Positions 11,835-22,943 of a stretch of 64,000 nucleotides of DNA are shown here, piece after piece. Within the stretch, counting starts at the first letter, position 1; every line of letters starts with the position of its first letter. The position numbers and the translations under genes are program-made. The notes beneath the pieces were generated by a model. It saw only the letters and a program-made list of their open reading frames with translations, had not been told where the DNA came from and did no database searches. The DNA lies in contig NW_023601104.1 in the NCBI RefSeq assembly GCF_014898055.3, positions 73,453,106 through 73,517,105 of the forward strand, read 5' to 3'. This DNA comes from Talpa occidentalis. Taxonomy: Eukaryota; Chordata; Mammalia; Eulipotyphla; Talpidae.

Positions 11835-12355
11835 TCATATAGTTCTCTTTTCTTCACACTGGGCATAACAATAGAAAGCAGTAATATAGTATCCATGTAA
11901 ATTAATAATATTGATAGATGATGATTTCTGAAAATTATAAGCCATATTGACACATTGAGTTAGTGAGTGTTTTGGATTATAGCTGAAAAGAACTTTAACT
12001 TGCAGAGGGCTAAGGTAAAAGATAAGAATTGATAAATGTTCACAAAGTAAAGTCATTGTTAATTCATTTCAACAAATATTTGAATTCAGTATTGAGATTT
12101 GGTATTTACTATATGTTGGGCTTTGTGTTAGGCAAGCTATCTAGCCTAGTTACATAGTAAATGTTCTCAATATATTTTATAAGTATTGCACATAATTGGG
12201 GGCCTGGAATAGAGTTTGGGTGAAACTCATTATCATTAAAATCCATGAACGCGTACTCATTTTAGTTATTTTCTACTAGAAGACATATTTACCCACACTT
12301 TCTAAACTCTGCACCAGGGTCCCTCAGGTTGCCATAGAAAAGGAAGAAAACTGTT
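11835..12355. other. Unassigned DNA
   Basis: No gene seen. The TTTACTATATGTTGGGCTTT stretch at about 12103 hints at another ancient mammalian repeat but is too short to call. Confidence 0.4.
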
Positions 12356-12372
12356 TTTAAAATTTGGGGGGA

Positions 12373-12650
12373 GGGCCTCCCTGCTGGTGCAGGGGTTAAA
12401 GTCTCAGCATTCTCAAGCTATTGCCAGCCACTGTGGCATAAGTTTGATTCCCGTTAGGTAGTTAAACCACATGGCGCAGCAGACCTCTCCTTTCTCACCC
12501 ACTGCTCCACTGAGTACTGTATTTCAGTGGATCTGCCTGTTCTGCTCCCCATTCTGTCTCTGGTAAATTCTCTCACCCCCTGTACCTCTGGTCTACACCC
12601 CAGTTCTTGTGTGCATAAATAAATAAAAATAAATCTTTGAAAAAAAATAT
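12373..12650 (+). mobile_element. tRNA-derived SINE, variant-head subfamily
   Basis: The head reads GTTAAAGTCTCAGCATTCTC, placing it with the copies at 6788 and 7806. The tail is TGCATAAATAAATAAAAATAAATC. The flanks AAATTTGGGGGGA and AACTTGGGGGA form an imperfect TSD. Confidence 0.9.
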
Positions 12651-12664
12651 AACTTGGGGGAAAT

Positions 12665-13405
12665 CCACCAGATACCATATCTGTCAGACATCATACTAAG
12701 TATAGGCTTAAGTAATTTACAATTTTAACATTAGATTGCACCTTTAATTATAAAAGATCTTTTTGAAGCCGGGTTTCCAGCAGTTACTGTGATAAATAGC
12801 AAATAGGAAAATCAGTGTGGAGTAGGGAATGAGTCCTTTGGTATCAAATATTATTCCAAGATTTTAGAACCTCAACAAGGTATACCCACCTCATTTTTAA
12901 GTAATTTTGGTTAAATAATAAATAAGTTTTAATTGAATTTATTTTTAATTGAAGTAATATTTGGATATCTCCCTCATCAGGTAATAATTTATTTTAGTTA
13001 AAATTTTATTTTATTTAGTTAAATAACATTGCATTGTAACATATAGGTTTTAGATTTTCATTGATTAAAATCAACATACATTAGGTTCACTGCTAAATGT
13101 CCAAATATATCATTCACCATACCACTGTCCTCTTTTTCCCAAAATTAAAATGTTAATTTTATCTTGTTGTGCATGTTTTTATGTTTTAAACAGCTAGTAA
13201 GTTGTTCATAAAAACATAGTAAGTTGCTTAGACCTAACTATTTAAGAAAACTGTAATGCTTTTGACTTTAGAGTACCATGGAAAAATAAGACATTAACAG
13301 CATCTTGAACTGGGAAATTTGGGAACCTCCCATGTAGACAAATTTTGATTTTATTTTTTTTTTTACTTCAAATGTGATTTCAGTCATCTTTAATGGATTT
13401 TTTTC
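12665..13405. other. Unassigned AT-rich DNA
   Basis: No gene or confident repeat was recognised before the hairpin at 13410. Confidence 0.45.
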
Positions 13406-13409
13406 TGGA

Positions 13410-13517
13410 GATTTTGTCTTTGACAGACAAAATCTTTTAGATAAATATATCTAAAAGATAAATATATCTAAAATATGTCTTTTAGATAAATATATCTGAA
13501 AGATATATTTATAATAA
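13410..13517. repeat. 10-bp perfect hairpin followed by AGATAAATATATCT tandem units
   Basis: GATTTTGTCT (13410-13419) and its exact complement AGACAAAATC (13425-13434) flank a 5-base spacer. Three close copies of AGATAAATATATCT, each nearly palindromic, follow. This looks like AT-rich slippage or foldback sequence. No function is implied. Confidence 0.8.
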
Positions 13518-13554
13518 CTGTTTTATAGAGTACTATGAAAACACTGAGAAAGTG

Positions 13555-13760
13555 GATTAATATTTGCTGGGCGCTTACTATATTATAGGCATTATTTTAA
13601 AATTTCATTGACTACTTAAGCAATCTGAGAAATATGAGTTCCCTATCATAGGCAAGGAACCAAAGGTAAAATAAATTATTTTACTGAAAGTTTCACAGCT
13701 ATTTAAATAGCTATTTAAATCTAGTTCCAATATTTTGGTATTTCATGATACTGACTAGGT
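13555..13760 (-). repeat. MIR SINE fossil (antisense)
   Basis: GGGCGCTTACTATATTATAG (13569) followed by TTTCACAGCTATTTAAAT follows the antisense MIR order. L1-A inserted just to its right. Confidence 0.65.
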
Positions 13761-14047
13761 GATTTTTCTATTTATGGCACTCCTTTAATGAAGGCTTCTT
13801 TTTTTATTTAAATATTTTATTTTATATGATTCTTACATCTTTTTTCATCTTTGCACAATGTATGCATTTTCATTTTGGTTATATTCCCCATATAATTACA
13901 CCCCCCCCTTATTTTGACTCTAATCCTTCCTCTCCCTGTCCCTCCCTCGCCCCCCACCATAGTGTGTCTCTGGTTTATAGTTGCTTGTTCATTTTGATTT
14001 TTACTTTGTACTGATTTGTCTTTTTCCTGGTCTCTTATTTAGGTTTT

Positions 14048-17000
14048 CTAAATTCCTGCTATGAGTGAGACCATCTGGTATTTTTCTTTTTCTTTTTGAC
14101 TTATTTCGCTGAGTGTGATCCCTTCTAGCTCCATCCATGTTGCTCAAACTGCATGTGTTTATCTTTTTTGATTGCTGAGTAATATTCCATTATGTATATG
14201 TACCACATCTTCTTGATCCAGTCATCTATTTTGGGCATTTGGGTTGCTTCCATAGCTTAGCTTTTGTAAATAGTGCTGCTATAAACATAGGGGAGCAGGT
14301 GCCCTTTGGAATTAATGTTTCTGTGTCCTTTGGGTAAATACCTAGGAGTGGAATTGCTGGATCATATGGAAGCTCCAGGTTTAGTAGTTCAAGAAATCTC
14401 CACACAGCTCTCCATAGTGGTTGGATAAGTTTGCAATCCCACCAGCAATGCAGGAGAGTTCCAAGGTTGTTCCACAACCTTGCCAACATTTGTTGTTGCT
14501 AGTTTTTTTAATATGTGCCATTCTCACTGGTGTGAGATGGTATCTCATTGTAGTTTTGATTTGCATTTCCCTGATTACAAGTGATATTGAACATTTTTTC
14601 ATATGCTTGTTGGCCATTTGCATTTCTTCTTCAGAGAAGTTTCTTTTTAGCACTTCTGCCCATTTTTTGACTGGATTATTTTCTTTGTTTTTGTTGAGTC
14701 TCATCAGCGCTTTGTAGATTTTTGTGATCAGTCCTTTATCGTTAGTGTTGTGTGCAAAAATGTTCTCCCAGTTGGTGGGGTTTCTCTTTGTTTTGGTTAT
14801 TGTCTCTTTTGCTGTGCAGAAGCTCTTTAATTTGATGTAGTCCCAGCTATTTATCTTTGCCTTCACTATCACTGCTTTGGGTGATGTGTCTGTAAAGTTG
14901 TCTTTGACGTACATGTCATGTAGTGTTTTGCGTATATTTTCTTCTATGTATTTTATGGTTTTAGGTCTTATGTCTAGTTCTTTAATCCATTTTGAGTTGG
15001 TTTTTGTGCATGGTGTGAGGTAGTGGTCAAGCTTCATTCTTTTGCATGTAGCGACCCAGTTTTCCCAGCACTATTTATTGAACAAACTTTCTTTGCTCCA
15101 GTGCATATTCTTTGCTCCTTTGTCAAATATTAGTTGACCATAAATCTGTGGGTTTATTTCTGGATTTTCTATTCGATTCCATTGGTCTGTGTGTCTGTTC
15201 TTGTTCCAATGCCAGCAGTTTTGATGATTATGGCTTTGTAGTATAGTTTGAAGTCTGGGAGTGTTATGCTCCTATTCCCTTCTTTTTTTTTTTTCAGAAG
15301 AGCTTTGGCTATTCGGGATTTTTGGTGATTCCATATGAATTTCATCAATAATTGTTCTATTTCTTTGAAGAATGTCATTGAAATTTTTATTGGAATAGCA
15401 CTGAATCTGTATATTGCTTTTGGTAGGATGGCCATTTTGATGATGTTAATTCTTCCAATCCATGAGCAGGGGTTGTCTTTCCATTTCTTTGTGTCTTCTT
15501 CTATTTCTTTTAACAGTGTTTTATAGTTTTCTTTGTATGGGCCCTTTACCTCTTTTGTTAGATTTATTCCCAAGTATTTTATTTTATTTTTTTTTGTTTC
15601 AATAATGAAAGGGATAGTTTTTTTGATTTCTTCTTCTTCAGATTTATCGTGTGTGTATAGGAAGGCTACTGCTTTTTGCGTGTTGATTTTGTATCCTGCC
15701 ACTTTACTAAACTGATTGATTGATTGATTAGTTGAATTAGTTTTTCTGTGGAGTTTTTGGGGTTCTCTATGTATATTATCATATCATCTGCAAATAGTGA
15801 TAGTTTAACTTCTTCTTTTCCTATTTGGATTCCTTGTATGTCTTTCTCTTGTCTTATTGCTCTGGCTAGGACTTCCAGTATTATATTGAAAAGCAGTTGT
15901 GAGAGTGGACATCCTTGTCTTGTTAAACATCTTAATGGAAATGCTTTCAGCTTTTCACCATTGAGAATGATACTGGAGTTGGCTTGTCATATATGGCCTT
16001 TATGATGTTGAGGTATGTTCCTTGTATCCCAAAAATTTCAAGGACTTATATCATGAATGGGTGTTGTACTTTGTTGAAAGCTTTCTCAGCATCTATTGAT
16101 ATTATCATATGGTTTTTATATTTCTTTTTGTTGATATGTTGGATGACGTTGATTGATTTTTGGATGTTCAACCATCCTTGTGTCCCTGGAATGAATCCTA
16201 CTTGGTCGTGGTGAATTATCTTATGGATACATTGTTGGATTCTGATAGCTAAAATTTTATTGAGGATTTTTGCATCAGTGTTCATTAGAGAGATTGGCCT
16301 GTAGTTTTCTTTTTTTGTGTATTCCTTGTTCGGTTTTGGTATTAGTGTAATATTGGCTTCATAGAACGTGTTTGGTATTGTCCCTTCCTTCTCAATTTTT
16401 TGGAAGAGTTTGTGAAGGATAGGCACTAATTCATCTCTGAATGTTTGGTAGAATTCATTTGTAAATCCATCAGGTCCTGGACTTTTGTTTTTGGGGAGGT
16501 TTTTGATTACCATTTCAATTTCGCTGCATGTAATTGGTCTGTTTTGGTGTTCCATTTCTTCTTTATCTAGCTTTGGGTGATTGTAGAGTTGTATGAATTT
16601 GTCCATCTTTTCTAAATTGTTGAACTTGTTTCCATATAACTGTTCATAGTAGTTGCTGATTAGTCTTTTGATATCTGCTGTGTCTGTTGTGATTTCTCCT
16701 CTTTCATTTATGATCCTGTTTATTTGTGCTTTCTTCCTTTTTTCCTTTGTGAGCCTGGCTAGGGGTTTGTCTGTTTTATTTATTTTTTCGAAGAACCAGC
16801 TCTTGGTTTCATTGATCTTTTGGATTGTTTTTTTAGTTTCGATTTATTTCTGCTTTGGTTTTTATTATTTCTTTTGTTCTACTGATTTTAGGGGGTTTTT
16901 TTTTGTTGTTATTTTTCTAGTTCTTTGAGCTTTGAGATTAGGTTGTTTCTTTGGGTTCTTTCTTGTTTCTTGATATGAGCCTCTATTGCTGTATATTTTC

Positions 17001-17889
17001 CTCTTATTACTGCTTTTGCTGCATCCCAAACATTTAGGAAATTGGTGTCCTCCTTGTCATTCAACTCAAATAATTTTTTACTTTCTTCTTTGATCTCCTC
17101 ATTAGTTCAGTGGTCTTCCAGTAGTGTGGGTTTCAATCTCCATGAGGTAGGAGAGTTTCTTGCCTTCTTTTCATGGTTTATTTCTAGTTTTATGCCTTCA
17201 TGGTCAGAGAAGATGGTTGGTATGATTTTGATCTTGGTGTATCTGTTGATGTTTGTCTTGTGTCCCAGTTTGTGATCTATCCTGGAGAATGATCCGTGTG
17301 TGCTTGAGAAAAATGTGTACTCACATTTTTTGGGGTTTAGTGTTCTGTCGATGTCTTTTAAGCCCAAGCACTCTAGATCCTTATTTAGAGCTTTAGTGTC
17401 TTTACTTATTTTTTGTCTCGTTGACCTATCCATTGTTGATAGTGGTGTGTTGAAGTCTCCTACTACATATGTGTTTTCTCTGATGTCTGTTTTCAAAGAT
17501 GATAATAGTTGTCTGATATATTTTGGTGCTCCTTCATTTGGTGAGTATATGTTAATGAGTGTTATTTCTTCTTGAAGTATTGTCCCCTTGATCATAATGT
17601 AGTGACCGTTGGGGTCTCTTTTTACCTTTTTAAGTTTGAAGTCTGTTTTATCTGATATAAGTATTGCTGTTTCTTTTTTCTTTTTTGGTCCATTTGCTTG
17701 TAGGATTGTTTTCCATCCTTTAACTTTGAGTCTGTTTTTATCTTTTGTAGTTAAATGTGTTTCCTGGAGACAGCCATAGGTTGGGTTTTGTTTCTTAATC
17801 CAGCCTGCGACTCTGTGTCTTTTTATTAAAGAGTTTAGTCCATTTACATTTAGAGTTAATATTGATATGTTAGCGTCTGTATTTGCCAT
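14048..17889 (-). pseudogene. L1-A ORF2 (endonuclease-reverse transcriptase), broken
   Basis: In L1, ORF2p nicks DNA and reverse-transcribes RNA at the nick. The reading starts at MANTDANISIL (17889). It stays open for 260 codons (17107-17889) and spans the whole endonuclease domain. The family's key motifs are visible: NVNGLNS, LQETHL, IYSPN, VVGDFNT, SRIDH and SDHEG. Beyond it the RT part is split into pieces at 16046-16606 (with [13 protein letters not shown]), 15169-15702 and 14381-15037, and a FADD catalytic box can still be read near 15785. The expected stop is at 14048-14050. Multiple frameshifts make it non-functional. Confidence 0.9.
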
Positions 17890-17965
17890 TGTGTTTGTCT
17901 TTCCTCTGGTTTTATTTATTTATTCTTTTAATAACTTTTTTTTTTTTTTTGGCCTTCTTTCGTTG

Positions 17966-18935
17966 TTATTCGTCCCTCTGTTGGTTCTGGCTTTAGGACT
18001 CCTTGTAGTATTTTTTGGAGTGGGGGTTTAGTCATAATGAAATTCTAGAGTTTCTGTTTGTCTGGGAAGGTCCTTATTCTTTCTTCATAGAAGAAGGAAA
18101 GCTTTGCGGGATAGAGTATTCTTGGTTGGCATTTGTTGTCTTGGAGTCTGTTGACTATGTCCCTCCACTCTCTCCTTGCCTGTAGTGTTTCTTCCCTCTT
18201 GTCAGCTTCATTATTTTTTCCTTGTCTTGGATTTTTGGGAGCTTTACTATTACGTGTCTTGCTGTATTTTTCCTTTCGTCATGGAAGTTTGGTGTTCTTC
18301 TTGCTTCTTGTATGTCTATTTTCAGCTCCTTCATGTTTGGGAAGTTCTCTTCAATTATTTCCTTGAATATTTTCTCGTTCCTATGTCTCTCTCCTCTCCT
18401 TGTGGGATTCCTATTACTCTTATATTTCTTTTCCTCATGGAGTCAGATAGTTCCCGAAGTCTTTCTTTGGTCTTTTTCCTTCGTACTTCTCTTTCCTTTT
18501 CTGTTTTGGTTCTTTTTATTTCTGTGTCTTCAAGAGTACTTCTTCGTTTTTCCATTTCATCTATTTTGCTTTCATTGCTTTTCCCAGAGTTCTTTAGCGC
18601 CTCCATTAATTCTTTGATCTCCTGCATTTCTTTTACTTCCCTCTTTAGGGATTCAATTTCATTCTTCTGATCATTAATTATTTTTCCCTTATCATTGTTT
18701 TCCTTTATGACTTCTGTCAGTTTTTTAATCACGGCAATTTTAAAATTCTCTTTCTGGAAGGCTCAGAAGTTCTTCCAAGTCACTGTCGTTGCCATCTGGT
18801 GGGTGGTTTTCTTTTTGTGGTGTGTCTTTCTCCTGAGGAGTTGGCTAGGTTACATGTAGTTTTTCTTCTCCCTGCTGCCTGTTTTCTAATTTGCCGTATG
18901 CATTGGGACACTGTGCTGCTGGTATTGGCCGGCAT
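17966..18935 (-). pseudogene. L1-A ORF1 (RNA-binding chaperone), broken
   Basis: L1 ORF1p is a coiled-coil trimer that coats L1 RNA. The start is taken at MPANTSSTVSQCIRQ (18935) because L1-D begins the same way (MPPSPSNTVSQCIRQ). A stop or shift ends the N-terminal piece at 18780. The coiled coil and start of the RRM (with RNIRVIGIPQGEE) are readable at 18355-18732. Relative to L1-D, about 54 bp are missing near 18190 between two copies of TGTTTCTTC. The expected stop is at 17966-17968. The gene is dead. Confidence 0.85.
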
Positions 18936-19270
18936 CTTTTTGGTGTGCTCTTTGTGGGGTTTCGGAAACTGGTGGTCCAAACGAGTCAAATACTGTTATG
19001 CCAGAAGTCTAGTGAGGCAGTGGTACTTTGAGTATGTTAATGGTCGCTGTCACAGAATATTTCCTCCTTCTGTGTTTAATTACAAAGGTGTGTCTTGAAG
19101 TCCCACAAACTTCCCTAGAGGTGGGGTAGCTGGATTGCACTCTGGGTTCCGAAAAAACTGGATCCCCCTCTGGGCTCCAACTTCCTGCCAGGTGGGACCA
19201 GGCTTGTGGGGGCCTTCAGCTCACCTCCGACTGTGCAGGGAACCTTCCCTCTCTGGCTCCGTGGGGAGCC
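18936..19270 (-). other. L1-A 5' UTR, short
   Basis: These 335 bases upstream of ORF1 end exactly at the TSD. I see no alignment with the 1.25-kb 5' UTR of L1-D and no YY1 motif at the end. This is either a different subfamily's 5' UTR or a 5'-truncated one. The + strand ORF at 18799-19098 is a shadow. Confidence 0.7.
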
Positions 19271-19286
19271 TTAATGAAGGCTTCTT

Positions 19287-20225
19287 AAGAAGATATTTAA
19301 AACTTATGGAAGTTAGTTGACTGGAGGATCAAGGAAACAGAGATCCGTTATAGATCTTAGGATTGGAAGAAAACTGTAAAAGATAGACTTTTGTGTTAAT
19401 TCTTAGTACATGATAGTTTCTGTATCTCTTGCTGCTTAATAGTTTTGTTAGTGTACTTGGTAACCTTGTTTCCATAATAGACAATCAGTGAAGATTGTTT
19501 TAGTGTATACATACTTATGTTTGGCCATCTGCAATTTATTTTTTGCCTTTTTAATTCACCTTTTAATTATGCATTATAATCAGATTTTTTTTGATGGCTA
19601 TTCATCTTTTAGAGCCAATATCAACCATATATTCTAACAAAGTTATCAAGAGAGTTAAATGACAAAACAATTGCAAATTGGTTTTTGGCCAATGTAGGTT
19701 AAAAAAACAACAATTTGTTAAATTGACCATGTATACCTCTTTAACACGAAGACTCTCAGCCACATATTAGTACAGGCTATTGGGGTCCCATAAATACTGG
19801 TTTCAGAACTCTTTTACCTATCTGGATTTCTGGTTGTTTTTGTTTTTTGTTTTTTTTTTTTTTTTTTTCCTGGCTATGGCCTTTATAATTTCTTTATTTT
19901 CTAAACAATCCAGCCATATATGTAAACAAATTTTTTAAAAATCGTTTTATCCTATATTTTTAGATGTCATTTTAGGAGGAGAGTTAACTGAATATCTTGG
20001 TCTGCCATAGTGCAAGAAGATAACCCACTTGATCTTCTGCAAGACTCTCACAGGAATCTATGCTCACTGGAGTCAAAAAACAAGTTATAAGCCTTGAAAC
20101 TCTTCTATATGGATTTGCTGTTACTTTAACCAAAGGTGGAATTAGAACTCTCTGATTACCCTGATCATAGCTAAGTAACTCATAATCCTCCCAGCAACAT
20201 TTTAAATGGTAAAATTTACCTTTAA
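19287..20225. other. Unassigned, apparently single-copy DNA
   Basis: No gene or repeat recognised apart from a long T run at 19850-19868. Confidence 0.5.
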
Positions 20226-20242
20226 AGATACAACTGACTCTT

Positions 20243-20510
20243 TTTTTTAAAGATTTATTTATTTATGCATACAAGAACTGGGATACAGGCCAGAGGTGCA
20301 GGGAGTAAGAGGATTCACCAGCAACAGAGTGGGGAACAGAATAGGCAAATCCACTGAAATACACTGCTGAGGGAGCAGCGGGCGAGACAGGAGAGGTCTG
20401 CCGTGCCATGTGGGTAGCTCCCTGGCCAGCCGGGGATGGAACTCATGCTTCAGAGACTGCGGATTCCTTCATAGTTCTGTGCTTAACCCCTTGCGCCACC
20501 AGGGAGGCCC
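20243..20510 (-). mobile_element. tRNA-derived SINE, full length
   Basis: Minus-strand copy with a TGCATAAATAAATAAATC tail. The TSD AGATACAACTGACTCTT lies at 20226-20242 and recurs at 20511-20527 with one mismatch. Confidence 0.95.
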
Positions 20511-20527
20511 AGATATAACTGACTCTT

Positions 20528-21205
20528 ACAAGACTATAGATTATAAAATCTTATAAAGATATCCTGGGATGGTGAATGGTAGTAGGGACACAGTTGTTAG
20601 CTTTTCTATATTTTGAATATTAGCCCCAAACGGTACTTAAAGTACATTAGAAATCAAAGCACTGTTAATTAAGAACTATCTGTTTTAGTTTAAAATGTTA
20701 AACTAAAGCAGATTTTCTTCCTACCCCAAAATAGTTACAGAAGAACAATCTGTTGTCACAGAAGTCATTCTATTATAAAGTTATTCTATTATAAAGGATA
20801 TAGTCTCTATTTAAAATTTAAAGCTACAAATATTTGTCTTTTTGAGCCATCTGCTCTGCTAAATACCCGTAAGTATTTTAGACTAAAATATTAAAATGGA
20901 AATACTTTGAAACCTTTGCATTGTTGACTCTTGATTTTTTTAGAACATGTGTCTTCCTTTGTGTAGACATTACACTACACATTACACTACTTTCATTTAT
21001 TCTTTCTTGTAGAAAAAATAGTCTATGACTGATGAAGTTATTTTAGTAAAATTAATGAATTCCTAATCTAAATAAATATAAACCGTGACAATTTATTTAA
21101 TGTATTTATTCCTATTACAAATATACTTAACTCCTTAAGTTCCATGACTTGGCTATAGTACTTTAATGTTTATTAATTCCTTCCTTCCTTCTACTGGCTT
21201 TTGGT
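20528..21205. other. Unassigned AT-rich DNA
   Basis: No gene recognised. Short local repeats occur: TTCTATTATAAAG twice at 20768-20800 and ACATTACACTAC at 20967-20990. Confidence 0.45.
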
Positions 21206-21370
21206 TTCATTTGTTCTTATTTTTCTAATATCCTGGGGTGGAGGTAAGGTTTGCTTGAGCTCTTTATTGTTTCTTGATGTGGGCCTATATTGCTATATAC
21301 TTTATTTTTAATACTGCTTTTGTTGTATCCCATATGTTTTGTCTATTTTCATTCATCTTTAAGTAATTTT

Positions 21371-21824
21371 TTTTTAACCAGATAAATAAGGACTCTTTTC
21401 AAGTGCAAGGATGACCAGTTTAGATGTATATATTCCAATGATGATGGAAGTAATCACTTCTGGTGGCATCTCTTCCTCTGAGTCTCCATTTCCCCTACTG
21501 ATCTTCACCCAAACAATAAAAGTAATACAATTACAACTGAGTTTACTATTATCAATGGCACTCTCATCACAGTTCTTACAGATCAAATAAGGCTCATTAG
21601 CTGAGACTTAATTCCTGGCTCCTCTCCGAATCCGCCAATTCCCTGTCTGTTCCCCAGCCAATGTTCTTAAGGAAGCGTTCTTCGTGGAGCACAGCGATGG
21701 CATTGATGCAGAGCAGGGCCGCCTGCAGCAGCGAGTACAGGGTAAAGGCTATACTTACCGAGCGCCCCAAGCCCAGCAGGTCGTGCTTCTGCCGCCGCAG
21801 GGGACGTGGCACCGCAGCTGGCCC
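21371..21824 (-). pseudogene. IER3IP1: IER3IP1 processed pseudogene
   Basis: The minus strand reads an intronless mRNA copy: 72 bases of GC-rich 5' UTR, a coding remnant at 21505-21752, a 3' UTR and an A-tail (T run at 21367-21375). The translation contains AFTLYSLLQAALL and HEERFLKNIGWGTD. I recognise these as IER3IP1, a small (82-residue) ER membrane protein. Three lesions are visible. The start codon is ATA (21750-21752). One base is lost near 21645, shifting the frame. A TGA replaces an arginine codon at 21583-21585. The remnant is 248 nt, exactly one less than the 249 of an 82-codon gene plus stop. The flanks CATCTTTAAGTAATTTTTT and CATCTCTAAGTAATTTTTT are the TSD. The copy sits inside an ancient L1. 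Confidence 0.93.
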
Positions 21825-22921
21825 ATCTCTAAGTAATTTTTTATTTCTTCTTTGATTTTGTCATTTATCCAATGGTTGTTCATAAATGTGTTGTTCAATC
21901 TTTGTATATTAGAGATTTTTCCTGCTTTATTTTTGTTGTTGGTTTCTTACTTAATACCATTGTGATCAGAGAAGATACATGATATGATTTCAGTTTTCAT
22001 GAATTTATTGATATTTGTTTTATGGCCTAGCATGTGGTCTGTCTTGGAGAATGTTCTGAGTGCACTTGAAAAGAATGTATATTCAGATTTTGGGAGGGAA
22101 GTGTTTTATAAATGTCTTTTAAGTCTATATGGCACAATTACTCATTTAAGGCTATAGTTTCTTTGTTTATATTTTCTCTGGTTGATCTGTACTTTGGTGA
22201 TAGTGGGGTATTGGAGTTCCCAATGATTATTGTGTTGCTACTAATGTCTGATTTTAGATTTGATAGTAATTGCTTTATGTATTTTGATTCCCCCTACATT
22301 TGGTGCATATATATTGAGGAGTATTTATGTCTTCTTGATGTATTAATCTCTTAATCATTATATAATGTCCATCTCTGTCTCTTGTTAACTTCCTATCCTG
22401 GAAGTCTATTTTATCTGATACAAGTATGGCTGTCCTGCCTTTTTTCTGGGCCCATTTGCTTGTAGTATTACTTTCCAGCATTTTACTTTGAGTCCATGTT
22501 TATCTTCAGAATTCAGGTGAGTCTTCTGGATATAACAGATAATTGGATTTTGATACTCAGTGCTTTTTGATTGATGAATTCAGTCCTTTAACGTTGTTGT
22601 CTGAGGATTATTATTGCCATTTTGTTTTTAATTTTCTGGCTCTATCTAGTTCCTTGTTCACTTTTTGGTGAAGTTTCCTCTTTTTGATTTAGGTAGGAGT
22701 GTACCTTTCTTGTAAGGGCAGTCTTTTGTTGGCAAACTCCCCCTAAGTTTCTGAAGGAGAAACTCCTTTTTTACTTCATCTTTAAAGGTGAGTCTTGCAG
22801 GATATCATATTCTTGGATGGCAATTTGTATTGTTAATCATTTTGAATATATTGTTCCATTCTCACCTGTCCCATAGGATTTCCTCCAAGAAGTATAATGT
22901 CAGCCTGATGGGATTTCTCTA

Positions 22922-22943
22922 TTGTTGTTGTTGTTGTTGTTGT
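22922..22943. repeat. (TTG)n microsatellite
   Basis: Seven uninterrupted TTG units inside the ancient L1. Confidence 0.95.

Larger units (their letters stand above)
13801..19270 (-). mobile_element. L1-A: near-full-length LINE-1, old and inactive
   Basis: This is a 5.47-kb minus-strand L1 bounded by a perfect 16-bp TSD, TTAATGAAGGCTTCTT, at 13785-13800 and 19271-19286. From right to left it reads a short 5' UTR, ORF1, a 76-base spacer, ORF2, a 3' UTR with a C-rich (sense G-rich) tract at 13900-13960, and an AT-rich 3' end. Both ORFs carry stops and frameshifts. Its 5' UTR does not look like that of L1-D, so it belongs to a different subfamily. A GATT-repeat expansion at 15712-15730 is private to this copy. 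Confidence 0.95.

Noticed and set aside
15984..16214. Hydrophobic plus-strand ORF that could pass for a transporter
   Set aside because: Reverse strand of the L1-A RT region.
18176..18670. 164-codon plus-strand ORF (and overlapping 131-codon ORF)
   Set aside because: Antisense shadow of L1-A ORF1. The A-rich L1 sense strand gives pyrimidine-rich, Phe/Leu/Ser-rich open frames on the other strand that look like membrane proteins.
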